Assembly (NCBI GenBank): GCA_030762935.1
Contig: CM060900.1
Span: forward strand, 404,587,632 to 404,651,631
Direction: 5' to 3'
DNA: 64,000 nucleotides
Origin: Hymenopus coronatus
Lineage: Eukaryota > Arthropoda > Insecta > Mantodea > Hymenopodidae
The translations under genes were made by a program, and so were the position numbers. Position 1 is the stretch's first letter, and each line of letters opens with the position of its first letter. Below, one piece after another: positions 24,599-34,739 of this stretch. Under the pieces are notes generated by a model. That model was not told the DNA's origin. It did not search any database and saw nothing but the letters and a program-made list of their open reading frames with translations.

Positions 24599-25699
24599 AG
24601 GTATATATTCACTTTCAGTGATTCACACTGAATATTAGGTGTCGGGCGTTTCCCCCGCTACACCACACGTTGAATTTCTGAGAGTTCCATTGTGTGCAGG
24701 CGTTTTTTAAAATTCCTTCATCAAACCTAAGACTCACTATTAGCCTGATTTGTTTCCTTAATTTAAGGACTGCAGCACGTATTCTAAAACATGGCTGTTG
24801 CATCATTAGCTTTCCATTTCTTTGTTTCTGTAGTATATGTTTATACTCGATAACATGTACTCGATATGCTGTTCTTAGATCCAGTCTAGCCCAAAAAAGT
24901 AAATGGGAAAACTTAAAATCTTCTAAAACTGAGTTCTTGGAGGGCAAGGTGTTGGAGATTATGTCTATGTAACCAATTTTCTTTTTAATTTCGCTGAACT
25001 TAGGTAGAAATCATGAACACCTCTACAACTTCAAAAAAAAAAAAAAAAAAAAAAAAAGATCTTTATTTTAAATTATTATTTTCAACCCCTCCTCAGATAT
25101 CAGCACCTAAGATGTGGTGAAAATTATAGGATATATTTAACATACAAAAACTACTCTGTTGTTAGGCAACCAAAAAGTGCAGCGGATTCGGAGCGTCCGT
25201 CACCTTAGAACTACTCGAGGCCCACGCGATAACGATACTAATTAATTAGCACTTTTCAGTGCATCGTAATATATAATTGTTTTTTTTTTTTTTTTTTTTT
25301 TTGCTTAATGGAAGGATTTTATTATTGTGAGTGTATTCTTTTGGTGGCACATAACCATCGCTTGCTTTGTTTCTGATGTGGATTAAATGGTAGTTATGCG
25401 AACTTTTGATGAAATATTTATAAGATACCTGTGAGTCTTTCATAAGTTCTTCATCTTTAAATATTAAAATTATTGTTAGTAACAACCCTTCATTATTAGC
25501 GTAGGTAACTTAATACAACCTCAACACAACCATGACGCCAAGGTATGTAAAACTGGTAATAATGTTTTCTTTTCTTCATTTGTAGACGTGGTAAAATGAC
25601 TAGATCTTGCAGTCTGTCTGAAAATTATTTTTCATTATTGTTTCATTATATTAATCATGTTGTATCATTATACGCACGCACTCTCACATTTATACTTCC
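24599..25699. other. unassigned DNA with poly-A and poly-T runs
   Basis: A25 at 25033-25057 and T23 at 25280-25302 may be old retroposon tails. The minus-strand frame 24947-24615 (110 codons) has no family signature. Confidence 0.45.
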
Positions 25700-25815
25700 A
25701 GACTCTGTGGGGAATAATTCCGGTTAAAGAAAAATTCCCCACCCCAGCCGGGAATCGAACCCGGGACCTCCGGGTGAGAAGTCAACTTGTTGATCACTCG
25801 ATCTCGAAGACAGCC
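25700..25815 (-). mobile_element. tRNA-headed SINE fragment (family G)
   Basis: On the minus strand the box B-like GGGTTCGATTCCCGGCTGGG lies near 25748-25767, preceded by a tRNA-like arm CTTCTCACCCGGAGG. A short tail with GGAATTATTCCCC follows. This looks SINE-derived and not a working tRNA gene. Box A is weak. Confidence 0.5.
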
Positions 25816-25934
25816 GAAATTATTATTTGTAGATAAAGAAGCCATTAAACGTTCTTCGTTGGTGTCTCATAGATTCTAAAAGTTGGTCTGTTTCTACTAT
25901 TCTTAATTTCTCTACGTCATAACTACCTACATAG

Positions 25935-26650
25935 AGAAGGTATTGCATTCCACTAAAAACTAGATATTGACATTTTACTGAAAATACACGTTTTAGGGTC
26001 CCTTGAATAAAATCATTCTTGGTAAAAAGTCATATGTCTGTGAACAGCGAAAAGTCAGTCAAATACCAAACTTGATAATTAAGTTCAGAAACTTCCAAAG
26101 ATGCGACACGAATATTTTCAAGAAAATCCCCCACCTCATACTACATATTACACGTAACATTTTAGGTCGTGCCATGGTCGAGTAGTTACGACGCTCACCT
26201 CTCATCTAGGCGGATCGGGATCGATCCCAGCGACCGCATGTGGAATTTGTGGTGGACAAAGAGTCGCAGGGCGAGTTTACTCCGGGTTCTCCAGTTTACC
26301 CCGCCATCGCATTCCACCAGTATTCCATGTATCATCAATTTCATCGCCTGCGATGACATGTGTAGTGAAAGCGGGATTTAAACACTATCAAAAAATGGAA
26401 CATTTTCGAACATTAGGCCAACGATTTTCATTAAAATTCCGTATATCAAAGAGTTAAATGGCAAACGTATATATTGCGTTTCTTGGGAATAGCCTCGGAA
26501 GTTCTCTTCTTTCTAAATTACTTTTGCATAACTGTTAAAACATAAGAGATAAACAAAACCTTAGATAACAAAAACGGTATAACTTGTCAAAACAAGCAAT
26601 TTATGTTAATATATAACTTTCTGCACACGTGCTAAATACATAGTGTATAG
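25935..26650 (+). repeat. unclassified dispersed repeat (family U), unit 1, split by SINE
   Basis: Anchors shared with the other U copies are GAGAAGGTATTG near 25935, a GACACGAATATTTTCAAGAA block near 26105, and GGGAATAGCCTCGGAAG near 26485. A type A SINE at 26164-26398 interrupts it. No coding capacity on either strand. Confidence 0.75.
26164..26398 (+). mobile_element. tRNA-headed SINE, type A tail, inside family U repeat
   Basis: Box A region GCCATGGTCGAGTAGTTACG; box B-like GGGATCGATCCCAG near 26217-26230. The core and the type A tail end in AAAGCGGGATTTAAACACTA (26368-26387). AACATTTT lies at both 26156-26163 and 26399-26406, consistent with an 8-bp target duplication. Confidence 0.85.
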
Positions 26651-26654
26651 AGAA

Positions 26655-27420
26655 GGTAGGTATTGTAATGCACCCAAAAATTCGATACCGAGATTTCAGC
26701 GGAAATACATATTTTGAGACCCCCTGAATAAAAAAAAAAGCATTTTTAGAAAAAGATTCGTGTGTGTGTTCGGGCAGCTTAGCTTAAAAATGAAAAGACC
26801 GTTGGTATTTTAATTTGGCATTTTCCTGGGATGTGACACGAAGATTATCAAGAAAATCACCTCCCAAACCACCCATTACATGAAACATAAGATATTTTTA
26901 TGACAAACGAAATGTATATTTTGAATTTTCTGGAAGTAGTCTCTGAAAACCTCTTCATTCTTGATGACTTTTATATAACTAGCAAACCGTAAGAAATATA
27001 CAAAAACTTATTAAACTAAAAATGTAAATCTCAATAAAATACACAATATATGTCATATAGATTTTCTTTTGTAGAGTTAGCCATTTTCGAGATATTCCGG
27101 ATTACTGGGATCAAGTTTAAGCCACTTAAACTTTTCTCAAACGAAAAGACACCATTTTTTCTCGTTTCTCGTTTGTTTACTCCTGGCAATCAAAGAGATT
27201 GGAATTTCAATTGTTTCACATAGCGACCGGCTTTTAAAGGACGGGCACTATCGTTTTAGCCTGTGCATTTTCTTATTTCCCTTCTACTTATAAGGAAGCT
27301 AGTAATAAGATTAATTCTGCTTATGTTTATTTTGATTAGCGTGATGTAGATAACAGATAAATGTTTTGAATAAAAGGTTTGTTTGCCGAACAATTAGAGG
27401 ATATCATGTGAATGTAACAC
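26655..27420 (+). repeat. family U repeat, unit 2
   Basis: It opens with GAGAAGGTAGGTATTGTAAT, continues through GACACGAAGATTATCAAGAA, and reaches the near-palindromic TTCCCTTCTACTTATAAGGA at 27278-27297. The copy is uninterrupted. No open frame of substance. Confidence 0.75.
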
Positions 27421-27960
27421 AATAGCATTTTACCCTTCTACTTACAAGGAACCAAGTAATAAGGCCAATTTATGCTGATGTTTAACTCGATTATCATGAA
27501 GTAGATAGAAGAATAAGCTTTTTAACAATAACTTGTGACAGAGATGTAGAAAAAATCATGTGAGTAGAACACATCAGATTTTTTTTTTTTTTTTTGGAGC
27601 TAACTATCTATGGTATATTGCTTCTTGTTATAGGTTTAAAGTTTCCAATACTTATACTTCTCTCAAATATTCATATTCTTTTCATTTTTGTCAGGCAAAG
27701 AGAACGGGATGTCAATACCATCACATAGCGATCAGCTTTTAAAAGATTTGAATCGCTTTAGCTTATTATATTTTGTTATTCACTTTGAACAAGGCAATAT
27801 TTCGTAATACAACCACTTCTGATAATACTTATCTTAATAAGCATGAAGTAGAAAAATAAACTTTTGTAAAAATAGTTTCCTGCTGCATATCTAGGGATTG
27901 CTAACTGAATGGAATACATCAGACTTTTACTTTCTGTGCCACGTACAAGGTACGGGGTAG
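27421..27960 (+). repeat. family U repeat, partial unit(s)
   Basis: The 3' portion occurs twice in succession: CCCTTCTACTTACAAGGAAC near 27433, then a second 3' segment with CACATAGCGATCAGCTTTTA near 27721. Repeated loss of the 5' half or unequal exchange between tandem units could explain this. Confidence 0.65.
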
Positions 27961-27964
27961 ATAG

Positions 27965-29060
27965 AGGTTTCATCCAAAAATTAGATACCAAGATTCACCG
28001 ACAATACATGTTTTGAGAACCCCTAAATCCATAAAAATATTTTTAGAAAACGGTGTATGTTTTTGTAGTGTTTAACGCATGCTTTTACTACTATGGCACC
28101 GCAGGCGATGACACTGATGATACATGGAATGAAGATGGAGCACTGGTGAAATGTGATGGCGGGAGAAACCGGAGAATACCCGCCCCTGTGCCGCTTTATT
28201 CACCACAAATCCCACAAGCGGTCGCTTACGATCACACCTTGGCCGCCTAGGTAAGAGGCAAGTGGTCTAACCACTTGGCCACGGCGCGGCGCAAACGGTG
28301 TTTGTGGTAGCTGTTTATGTGTCTGTGTGCCTCTGAGCAGCTTAACTCAAAAACGAAAGGTCGTCTAAGTGCCTAATTTGGTATTTATTTTCAGTATCTT
28401 CTAAGGGTACGACACGAAGATTTTCAGTTAAATGCCCCCACCCCAAATTATCCTTTACCTGGAAAATTTTTCGAAATTCGTTTTCCCAAAAATGGCCAAC
28501 GATTTTTATGAAAATGCCACATATTAAATATATTTACATTACAAATAAAATTTATATGTTAGAGTTTTTTGGGAATAGCCTCTGAAGTCCTCTCCATTCT
28601 GTATGACCTTTGCATAACTGGTACACGTAAGAAATGGACAAAATCTTAGTACACTAAAATATAGATATGGTTAAAAACCACAGTTTTTCAGATACTAAAT
28701 TATTATTATTATTATTATTATTAGTGGCATTAATAATTTCAGAGATATTCCTCGTTACTGATGTAAATGTTTCATTCCTTAAACTTTTCTCAAACGGAAA
28801 GTGTCATTCGTTTTTCTATTCCTTACACCTGACCATGCAAGAGAGCCGAATTTCAATGTTATCATTTAGCAACCAGTTTTTAAAAGATCTGACTATTACT
28901 TTGGCCTAGTGTATTCCCTTATTTCCCTTCTACTTATAAGGAACTAAATAATAAAACAATTTCTCCTAATGTTTATCTCCATTAGCATGACATAGATAGA
29001 AGAAGCTTTTGTAAGATTAGTTAGTTGCAGAATATGCTGAGAAAGTCACATGTATGAAAA
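27965..29060 (+). repeat. family U repeat, unit 3, split by SINE
   Basis: This is the longest unit, about 0.87 kb without the SINE at 28061-28292. It shares the GACACGAAGATTTTCAG block (near 28411), GGGAATAGCCTCTGAAGTCC (near 28572) and TTTCCCTTCTACTTATAAGG (near 28921). A short (TTA)n lies at 28697-28722. Confidence 0.75.
28061..28292 (-). mobile_element. tRNA-headed SINE, type A tail, inside family U repeat
   Basis: The minus-strand head starts at 28292 with GCCGCGCCGTGGCCAAGTGG. It is flanked by AAACGGTGTATGT (28048-28060) and AAACGGTGTTTGT (28293-28305), a 13-bp target duplication with one mismatch. Its tail ends at the GTTTAACGC-type boundary. Confidence 0.88.
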
Positions 29061-30164
29061 CATGAGATTTTTTTCTAATAATTTCGAGTTGTGTGTTTTA
29101 TGTATAGATATATAACACATCGCTTAATTCATTATTTATTCTACCACTAAATAATTTTTATGTAACTAATGAAAATATTCACATTTAAAATAATAATAGT
29201 AATAATGAAGATGATGATGTTGACTTCAGCGAGCGCGGCCATGGGCCTAGGCCTTGACAGCTATTGAACATATTACGTGCTTTATAAGTTCATCTTCCTC
29301 TTGTGTAGTGATCTCTTTCTTCGAATGAAAATTGTTTTATTTAGTAACAGTCACACACCTTGTATTTTTCTACCGTTTCTACACGACTCGAGGTGAGGCA
29401 TGTTAGGTATACATGTATACTTCTAAAAGTCATAGAATTTGGAATTTAGTTTTTTGACCTATGGTTTTGAGGCCATCACTGCTTACCTTCTTCACCATCT
29501 TTAAATGTGTAACTTTTATTTAATATAAACGTGAAGAGTCATTATATTTGTATTACAACTTAGGCGAACAAATCACGCGGTCATGGAAGCAAATGAGTAA
29601 CAGAACTAGGGCAGAAGTAATTCGATGTGAACGTGAGATTCCGTTGTAAATGTTGTTGCAATTAACCGAAAGCAAGGTCATCACACTGTTTTTGCTAACA
29701 GAAAATTTCCCTTTAAAATACGTAGTTTTAAAATTGCCGCAAATGAAACATGTGCTGTTGAGTTCGATTGTTATTTTTATGTTATATTTCAACATTTGGA
29801 ATATTTTTCTCGAATAGTTGAAACTTGGACACTTTGGCTTTATCGTAAGTTAAAATTCTATCGCAAATTAAAACTGTATAACATTTATAATATTATAAAC
29901 TTTATAGCATTAAATTGCATCGTCGCGTAACGCAAAACACATGTTTGTGTATAGTATTCTGGCTCCTCAAATGCACAATACTACCAAGAGCATCATCGTT
30001 CAGTGCGTCGAAATTCTTAACATTAATATCAGAGGAAACCAAAGTGGTGCAAACAAATGCATTGCAACTTCAAGTTATTCTTTTAATAACCGTCACTGCC
30101 TGTTGATTGCACGTTGATATGAAAACAAATAGAAACATAGGAATGATTAAATGTTAATTTATGA
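29061..30164. other. unassigned DNA
   Basis: No gene or repeat family recognised. Confidence 0.45.
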
Positions 30165-30760
30165 CCATAAGATCTTCATATACAGAAAATCACCCAAAGC
30201 TTTGATATCGAGATTTTACCGGAAAACGCACTTGAGCTCCACTGAAACCAAAATAAGCATCTTCAGAAAAGAGGTTCGCGCCCGCACGCTTATATGAGTA
30301 TGGATATGTGTGTATGTATGTGGTGGGATATATGTGCATAAACAGCATAATTCAAAGACGAAAGGACATAAATACCAACTTCCAGTATCTTAAGAGAATA
30401 CGATACGAGCATTACAAGAAATGTCCTTCACTATAAACTAGCCTTTACATTCAAAACAATTCATTATTTGTTTTTCAACATGGCTGTACTGTTTTGGTTA
30501 TAGTTTCAAATATTGGCTGTATATTCAAGCATAAAATGTATATCTTAATCTTTCTGTGAATAGCCAGTGAAGCTTTATATTTATATGATGGCAATTCTTA
30601 GAAGAAGATAAAGCTTAATACCAACAAAAATATAGAGTTCATTAAACGTTACAGTTTGTGTCAAATAATATGTTCTTAATGATAGACGTTTTCGAAATAT
30701 TCCGTGTGGAAAGTTTAGACCTTTTCTATGTGTCATCTAGCTGGTATTATTGAAAGTTTA
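30165..30760 (+). repeat. family U repeat, partial and more diverged
   Basis: It keeps the opening GAGATTTTACCGGAAAA (30211), ACGATACGAGCATTACAAGA (30400) and GTGAATAGCCAGTGAAGC (30556) blocks. The 3' third is lost. Confidence 0.6.
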
Positions 30761-30811
30761 TTACTTTTCTTTCCATCATAACAGCTTGTTACCAGAAATA
30801 ACATGTGTATA

Positions 30812-31041
30812 CTGCTCCCTGATCTTACGGCATGCCTCTGGTTTCCAAGGTCGAGGGTTCAAGACCGGCGGAGGACGATGAATTTTTTTTTCGTCGTAAA
30901 AAGTCTTAGTATGGCCGCCTTCGGAAGCGAAGTAAAGTCGTTAGTCCCGTGTCGTAGATTTACGGCACATAAAAGAACTTGATAAATAACCTGAAAAAGA
31001 GCCCTCTGAGCAAACTTAAGCAGTCTTTCACGCCCGATATA
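30812..31041 (+). mobile_element. tRNA-derived SINE (family E), left part, split by Tc1-type element
   Basis: Box B-like GAGGGTTCAAGACC lies near 30853-30866. The core GTCCCGTGTCGTAGATTTAC (30944-30963) follows, then the family E tail up to CTTTCACGCCCGATATA. The SINE resumes at 32426 beyond the inserted DNA transposon. Its head holds 20 bp identical to the transposon (see findings). Confidence 0.85.
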
Positions 31042-32425
31042 CAGTACGTTTGTTACAAAAGTTGGCCGCGAAGAGTACGACCCTTGTGACCTCCACTGTA
31101 TTTCCTTACGCGTGCGTTCCTACATACGTTCTATCGTCGCACGTACACAAGTCTTACTTCTGCTCTAGTTCAGCTCACAAATGAATAGCATTAGCAATGT
31201 TTAGAAGTGTTTAGTTTTGCTTGAAATGCTTAAAGAATGCAGTATACAGTACCATAAAGAGTGTTTATATATGATATGTATGTGCTTACATCATCTTGTA
31301 GGGAAGTTATAAGGCAATTTGAAACTAAATTTCCTGGCGTGGGTGTTCCGAGTAGAGAGGCCGTTCGTTTTCTTTTAAATAAGTTCAGGGAAACGGGATC
31401 AATTTGTGATAGGAAAAGAAAGGTAAACAGATGTATGCTTACGGAACAGAAATTTGACGAAATCGGAGAAAGGTTAGAACGGTCACCTCTAAAATCTCTT
31501 AGGCGCCTTGCACAAGAAACTAACATTTCGAAAGCTTCCGCACGAAAAGCAACAAAACTTTTAAAACTCAAACCATATAAGGTTACTGTTGTCCAGGAAT
31601 CGCTACCACATGATAGAGTCGGATAAATTTCTGTAACTGAATTTTGAGGAATGTTAATGATGGAACAATCGATCCACGATTAATACTATTCAGTGAAGAA
31701 GTATGTTTCATTTACATGGGCATGTGTCATCACTACACAGTCGATGTTATTCTACATGCAAACTCCATTTCGTACATCAAGCTCCCTTGCATGATAAAAA
31801 AATTGGAGTATGGTGCGCAATAAATGGATACAGAATAATAGAGAAAAATTTTATGAGTATACTATAAATACAGAAAGATACAGAAATAATATAGTGGCAC
31901 CATGTTTCGAACAACTGACGAGACATTGAATGTCGGTCTGGATATTTCCAGCAAGCTTCTACCACCACGCATACAACTGATGAATCATTATTGCGGAAAA
32001 TTTTGAGGATAGAATCAGTACTAAGCGTTTATAGCCCGCTCGGTTCCCTGATCTTACGGCATGCGATTTTTATTTATGAGGCAACTTGAATAATAAAGTA
32101 TACAAAACTAATCTCCACACACTAGAAGAATTAGAACAAAATATCAGGACAGAAATTACGGAGGCTGCGCTAATGTTTGTGAATGCAAATTTCCTCAGAA
32201 GATGCCGTAAATGTATTGATGCAGGTGGACGGCATTTCCAACATCTCCTGTGATAAGGTATGTTTTGTGTTTATTCTGATAATTGTTAATGTGATTTGAG
32301 ATTTTATTGGACGTCCACGCATGTGTAACTGGGTGATGGGCCGTACGACTGCCAGCCAATTGTACAGTGCGGGACCGGGAGACGGACCGTGCGCCTGACG
32401 GCCAAGTTTTGTAGTACACTTATTG
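31042..32425 (+). mobile_element. Tc1/mariner-type DNA transposon, copy 2, nested in a SINE
   Basis: TA target duplications lie at 31040-31041 and 32426-32427. The inverted-repeat core TACAAAAGTTGGCCG is at 31054-31068, with its inverse CGGCCAAGTTTTGTA ending at 32413. The SINE on the left continues on the right, so insertion site and ends are fixed independently of copy 1. Length 1384 bp. Confidence 0.95.
31261..32190 (+). pseudogene. Tc1/mariner-type transposase, N-terminus open, catalytic core lost
   Basis: The first 121 codons (31261-31626) are open and closely match copy 1. They hold the helix-turn-helix region with KKFRETG-like and LRRLAQETNISKAS segments. After a stop and frame changes the catalytic blocks can still be followed. 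The first reads FSEE near 31689-31700 where copy 1 has FSDE, so the Asp has become Glu. The second reads QQASTTTHTT near 31948-31977 where copy 1 has QQDSATVHTA, so the Asp has become Ala. The third region (CDFYLWG-like) near 32060-32085 reads ACDFYL then a stop. Inactivation is by point substitution as well as frame loss. Confidence 0.88.
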
Positions 32426-32475
32426 TAGATTGGGATGCTAAGAACCGTAGCAGTTAAATACCGTACATAAATAAA
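32426..32475 (+). mobile_element. family E SINE, right part after the nested element
   Basis: TAGATTGGGATGCTAAGAAC continues the SINE tail exactly where the left part stopped. Compare, on the minus strand of the copy at 38318-38605, GAATGGGACGCTGAGAACCA. Confidence 0.85.
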
Positions 32476-32634
32476 AACTCAATTTAATTTCGCGTGTTGC
32501 AACCGTGTACCTAAGAATTTCTTACATACTTTGTAATCATTCTTTGGAAAAATTATTGTAATATAACGTGGAGAGAAGAATTACTATGTATACGTAATAT
32601 TTCAAATTAATTAACTTGCTCATTTATGAGATTA

Positions 32635-32987
32635 ACTAACATAACTCCATGGCACGACAGCTCACGGGGAGCCTTGGCCTACCGCCCGGCCGCTGCGTCC
32701 CCCATCTCGGTCCACTACGGACGTCATGGATGGGGTGCAGTATTGGAGAGTGAGACGTGGTCAGCGCCTCGAGCTCCTCCCGGCCGGTTAATGCGGTCCT
32801 CACGACCTGGAGCCGCTACTTCTCCATCAAGTAGCTCCTCAATTGGCCCCCCAGGGACCTCACGAGGCTGAGTGCACCCCGGTCCAGGTCTCCCAGCGGG
32901 GGAAAAATCCCCACGTCGGTACTGGGGATCGAACCCAGGTCTCCCGCTTGGTAGGCAGCTGCGCTACCACCGCGCTAAGGAGACGAC
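32635..32987 (-). mobile_element. GC-rich tRNA-headed SINE with perfect 14-bp target duplication
   Basis: The minus-strand head starts at 32987: GGTCGTCTCCTTAGCGCGGT, with box A GGTGGTAGCGCAG and box B GGGTTCGATCC near 32927-32937. It is flanked by CATTTATGAGATTA at 32621-32634 and 32988-33001. The 353-bp body is strongly GC-rich compared with its AT-rich flanks. Open frames through it reflect composition, not genes. Confidence 0.92.
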
Positions 32988-33085
32988 CATTTATGAGATT
33001 ACCCAAAAAATAATGTTTAACAGAACAAAGAAAAGAAAAAGTATACAACAAAGCAAAACAACTGTAATAGATTAAGAATGGCACA

Positions 33086-33089
<4 letters not shown>

Positions 33090-33123
<34 letters not shown>
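33090..33123. repeat. (TA)n microsatellite
   Basis: Continuous TA dinucleotides, about 34 bp. Confidence 0.95.
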
Positions 33124-33128
<5 letters not shown>

Positions 33129-33229
33129 AATATAAGAAAAGATACAACTAAATAAACGGTAGTGGCTGATATATACTTTACAAGCAATATATAAAGTGGT
33201 GCGGAAGCTTCATTTACTGGATTCCTCAC

Positions 33230-33326
33230 CTTCGTTGTCGGCAGTTAATAGTCTCGGAGTTGGCTGGGCTGCTGTACGTCTCCGGGACCACCGTTTCTCG
33301 TCTTGGACCCTCAGTGTGGTAGCCAT
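33230..33326 (-). CDS. candidate first coding exon of an unidentified gene
   Basis: On the minus strand an ATG at 33326 has A at -3 and G at +4. It opens 32 codons starting MATTLRVQDEKRWSRRRTAA, with an in-frame stop 30 bases upstream. The frame ends at a strong donor (GAAG then GTGAGG) at 33229. The patch is CpG-rich for this window, as expected of a promoter-proximal exon. I do not recognise the peptide and found no second exon to the left. It may instead be part of a repeat or an untranslated exon. Confidence 0.3.
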
Positions 33327-33525
33327 GCTGAAACGTGTTTTATAAGTTTGAACTTACCGCTGGATCTGTAACGTTGGTCACGCTTACAGTTGACGGAACT
33401 GGAATCTCTGTTTATCGCCGAACCAATTGTTAAGACGGTTTTAAGCTTCTTCTCTGCGGCGAAGTTGTTTATATTTCATAACCCGGGCTCACTTCAAGTA
33501 ATTGTTAGCTGTGTTGTCGGTGAGT
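33327..33525. promoter_or_regulatory. possible CpG-rich, perhaps bidirectional promoter
   Basis: CG dinucleotides are unusually common here for the window. A donor-like GTGAGTAT sits on the + strand at 33520, and the minus-strand candidate exon starts at 33326. Divergent first exons would explain both. No core-promoter motif is clear. Confidence 0.25.
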
Positions 33526-34735
33526 ATAAGAATCTCAATCCCCATGCTTGGTTTTAGGATCTTTTGGGTAAAACAAAATTTATAAGTAATTTGGTAGTTA
33601 ACAATTTTATTCGTGGAAATTGTTATAACAACGCGGCGTACCAAGGCACGCGACTTGAACTGATTTTTTTTACAGAAATTGTGGCTAGTTTCTATTTTAT
33701 GGTATGTACTTACATAAATTATGGATGATAGTTAATATAATACATGATTTTATATTCAATTACAATAATATTAATCTTGATTTCTGAGATGCACTTCTAG
33801 CGTCTGTGGCTACGTCTTCACTATTCGGAGACTATGTACCGGAACCTTATAAAATTTTCACTTCTCTTATAAAGTTGAAGATCATTGTTTTTAGCATTGT
33901 AATCTGCATGTCACCATGGGGATGACAGATTTCCTTGTTCCCACTTTTCGTGAAATACATATACGATATATATTTTTATATGTTCCTAATAATTAAAATT
34001 AATAAATTTAAATAATTTACACAATAATGTTCGTACAATTATATATATAAAACATATCCTTGGGTATGTTACTTACGCCATTTTAAGCAGTTTTCGTACG
34101 TATCGTGAAGCGATGACGTCACGTTGCGATTTCTTCACATACATTTCTTTGGCTTTTACGTGCCAAACAATATTATTTTATGATTTTTAAAACTGTTTTA
34201 GGGCAGTATAGTTTTATTTATATTTGCCTATATTGCTTCAAGGTTAAATTCTGCATGAAAAGTATGTAAAAATATATACAGGTGTACCATAGTTCATAAC
34301 GCAAAGCAAACAGTTGAAGATATAGCATGATAGAAGCAAAAATGTTCTAGCAAGAATGGGTTCGCAAACAAGCAGTGTGCGACGTTAATTATTGCGAATG
34401 TGTGTGTTTCATTAAGAAACATCATCCTAATTAGTTCAAATGAGTTTCAAAAGCACATTTTTCCTTTACGTACATGCACATGCATGTCCAATTGCTGAAT
34501 GGCTTTATTTTGACTTCAGCACAGCTAACATGATTTGACTGCTTCGACTGTGTACTGTACCAATTGCATTGTCTGTCGCCTACAGATTGATTATAACTTC
34601 GCCTGGTGGAAATGCTAATTTTGTAAACAAAAGCATATGTACACCGCTTCTAAATACACAATGGCGGCATATAACCACACGTTCGCAATAATAAATCTCG
34701 CACGCGGATTCTGTAACTGTTTACTTTTTCTACAC
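33526..34735. other. unassigned DNA
   Basis: AT-rich; nothing recognised. Confidence 0.45.
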
Positions 34736-34739
34736 ATAC

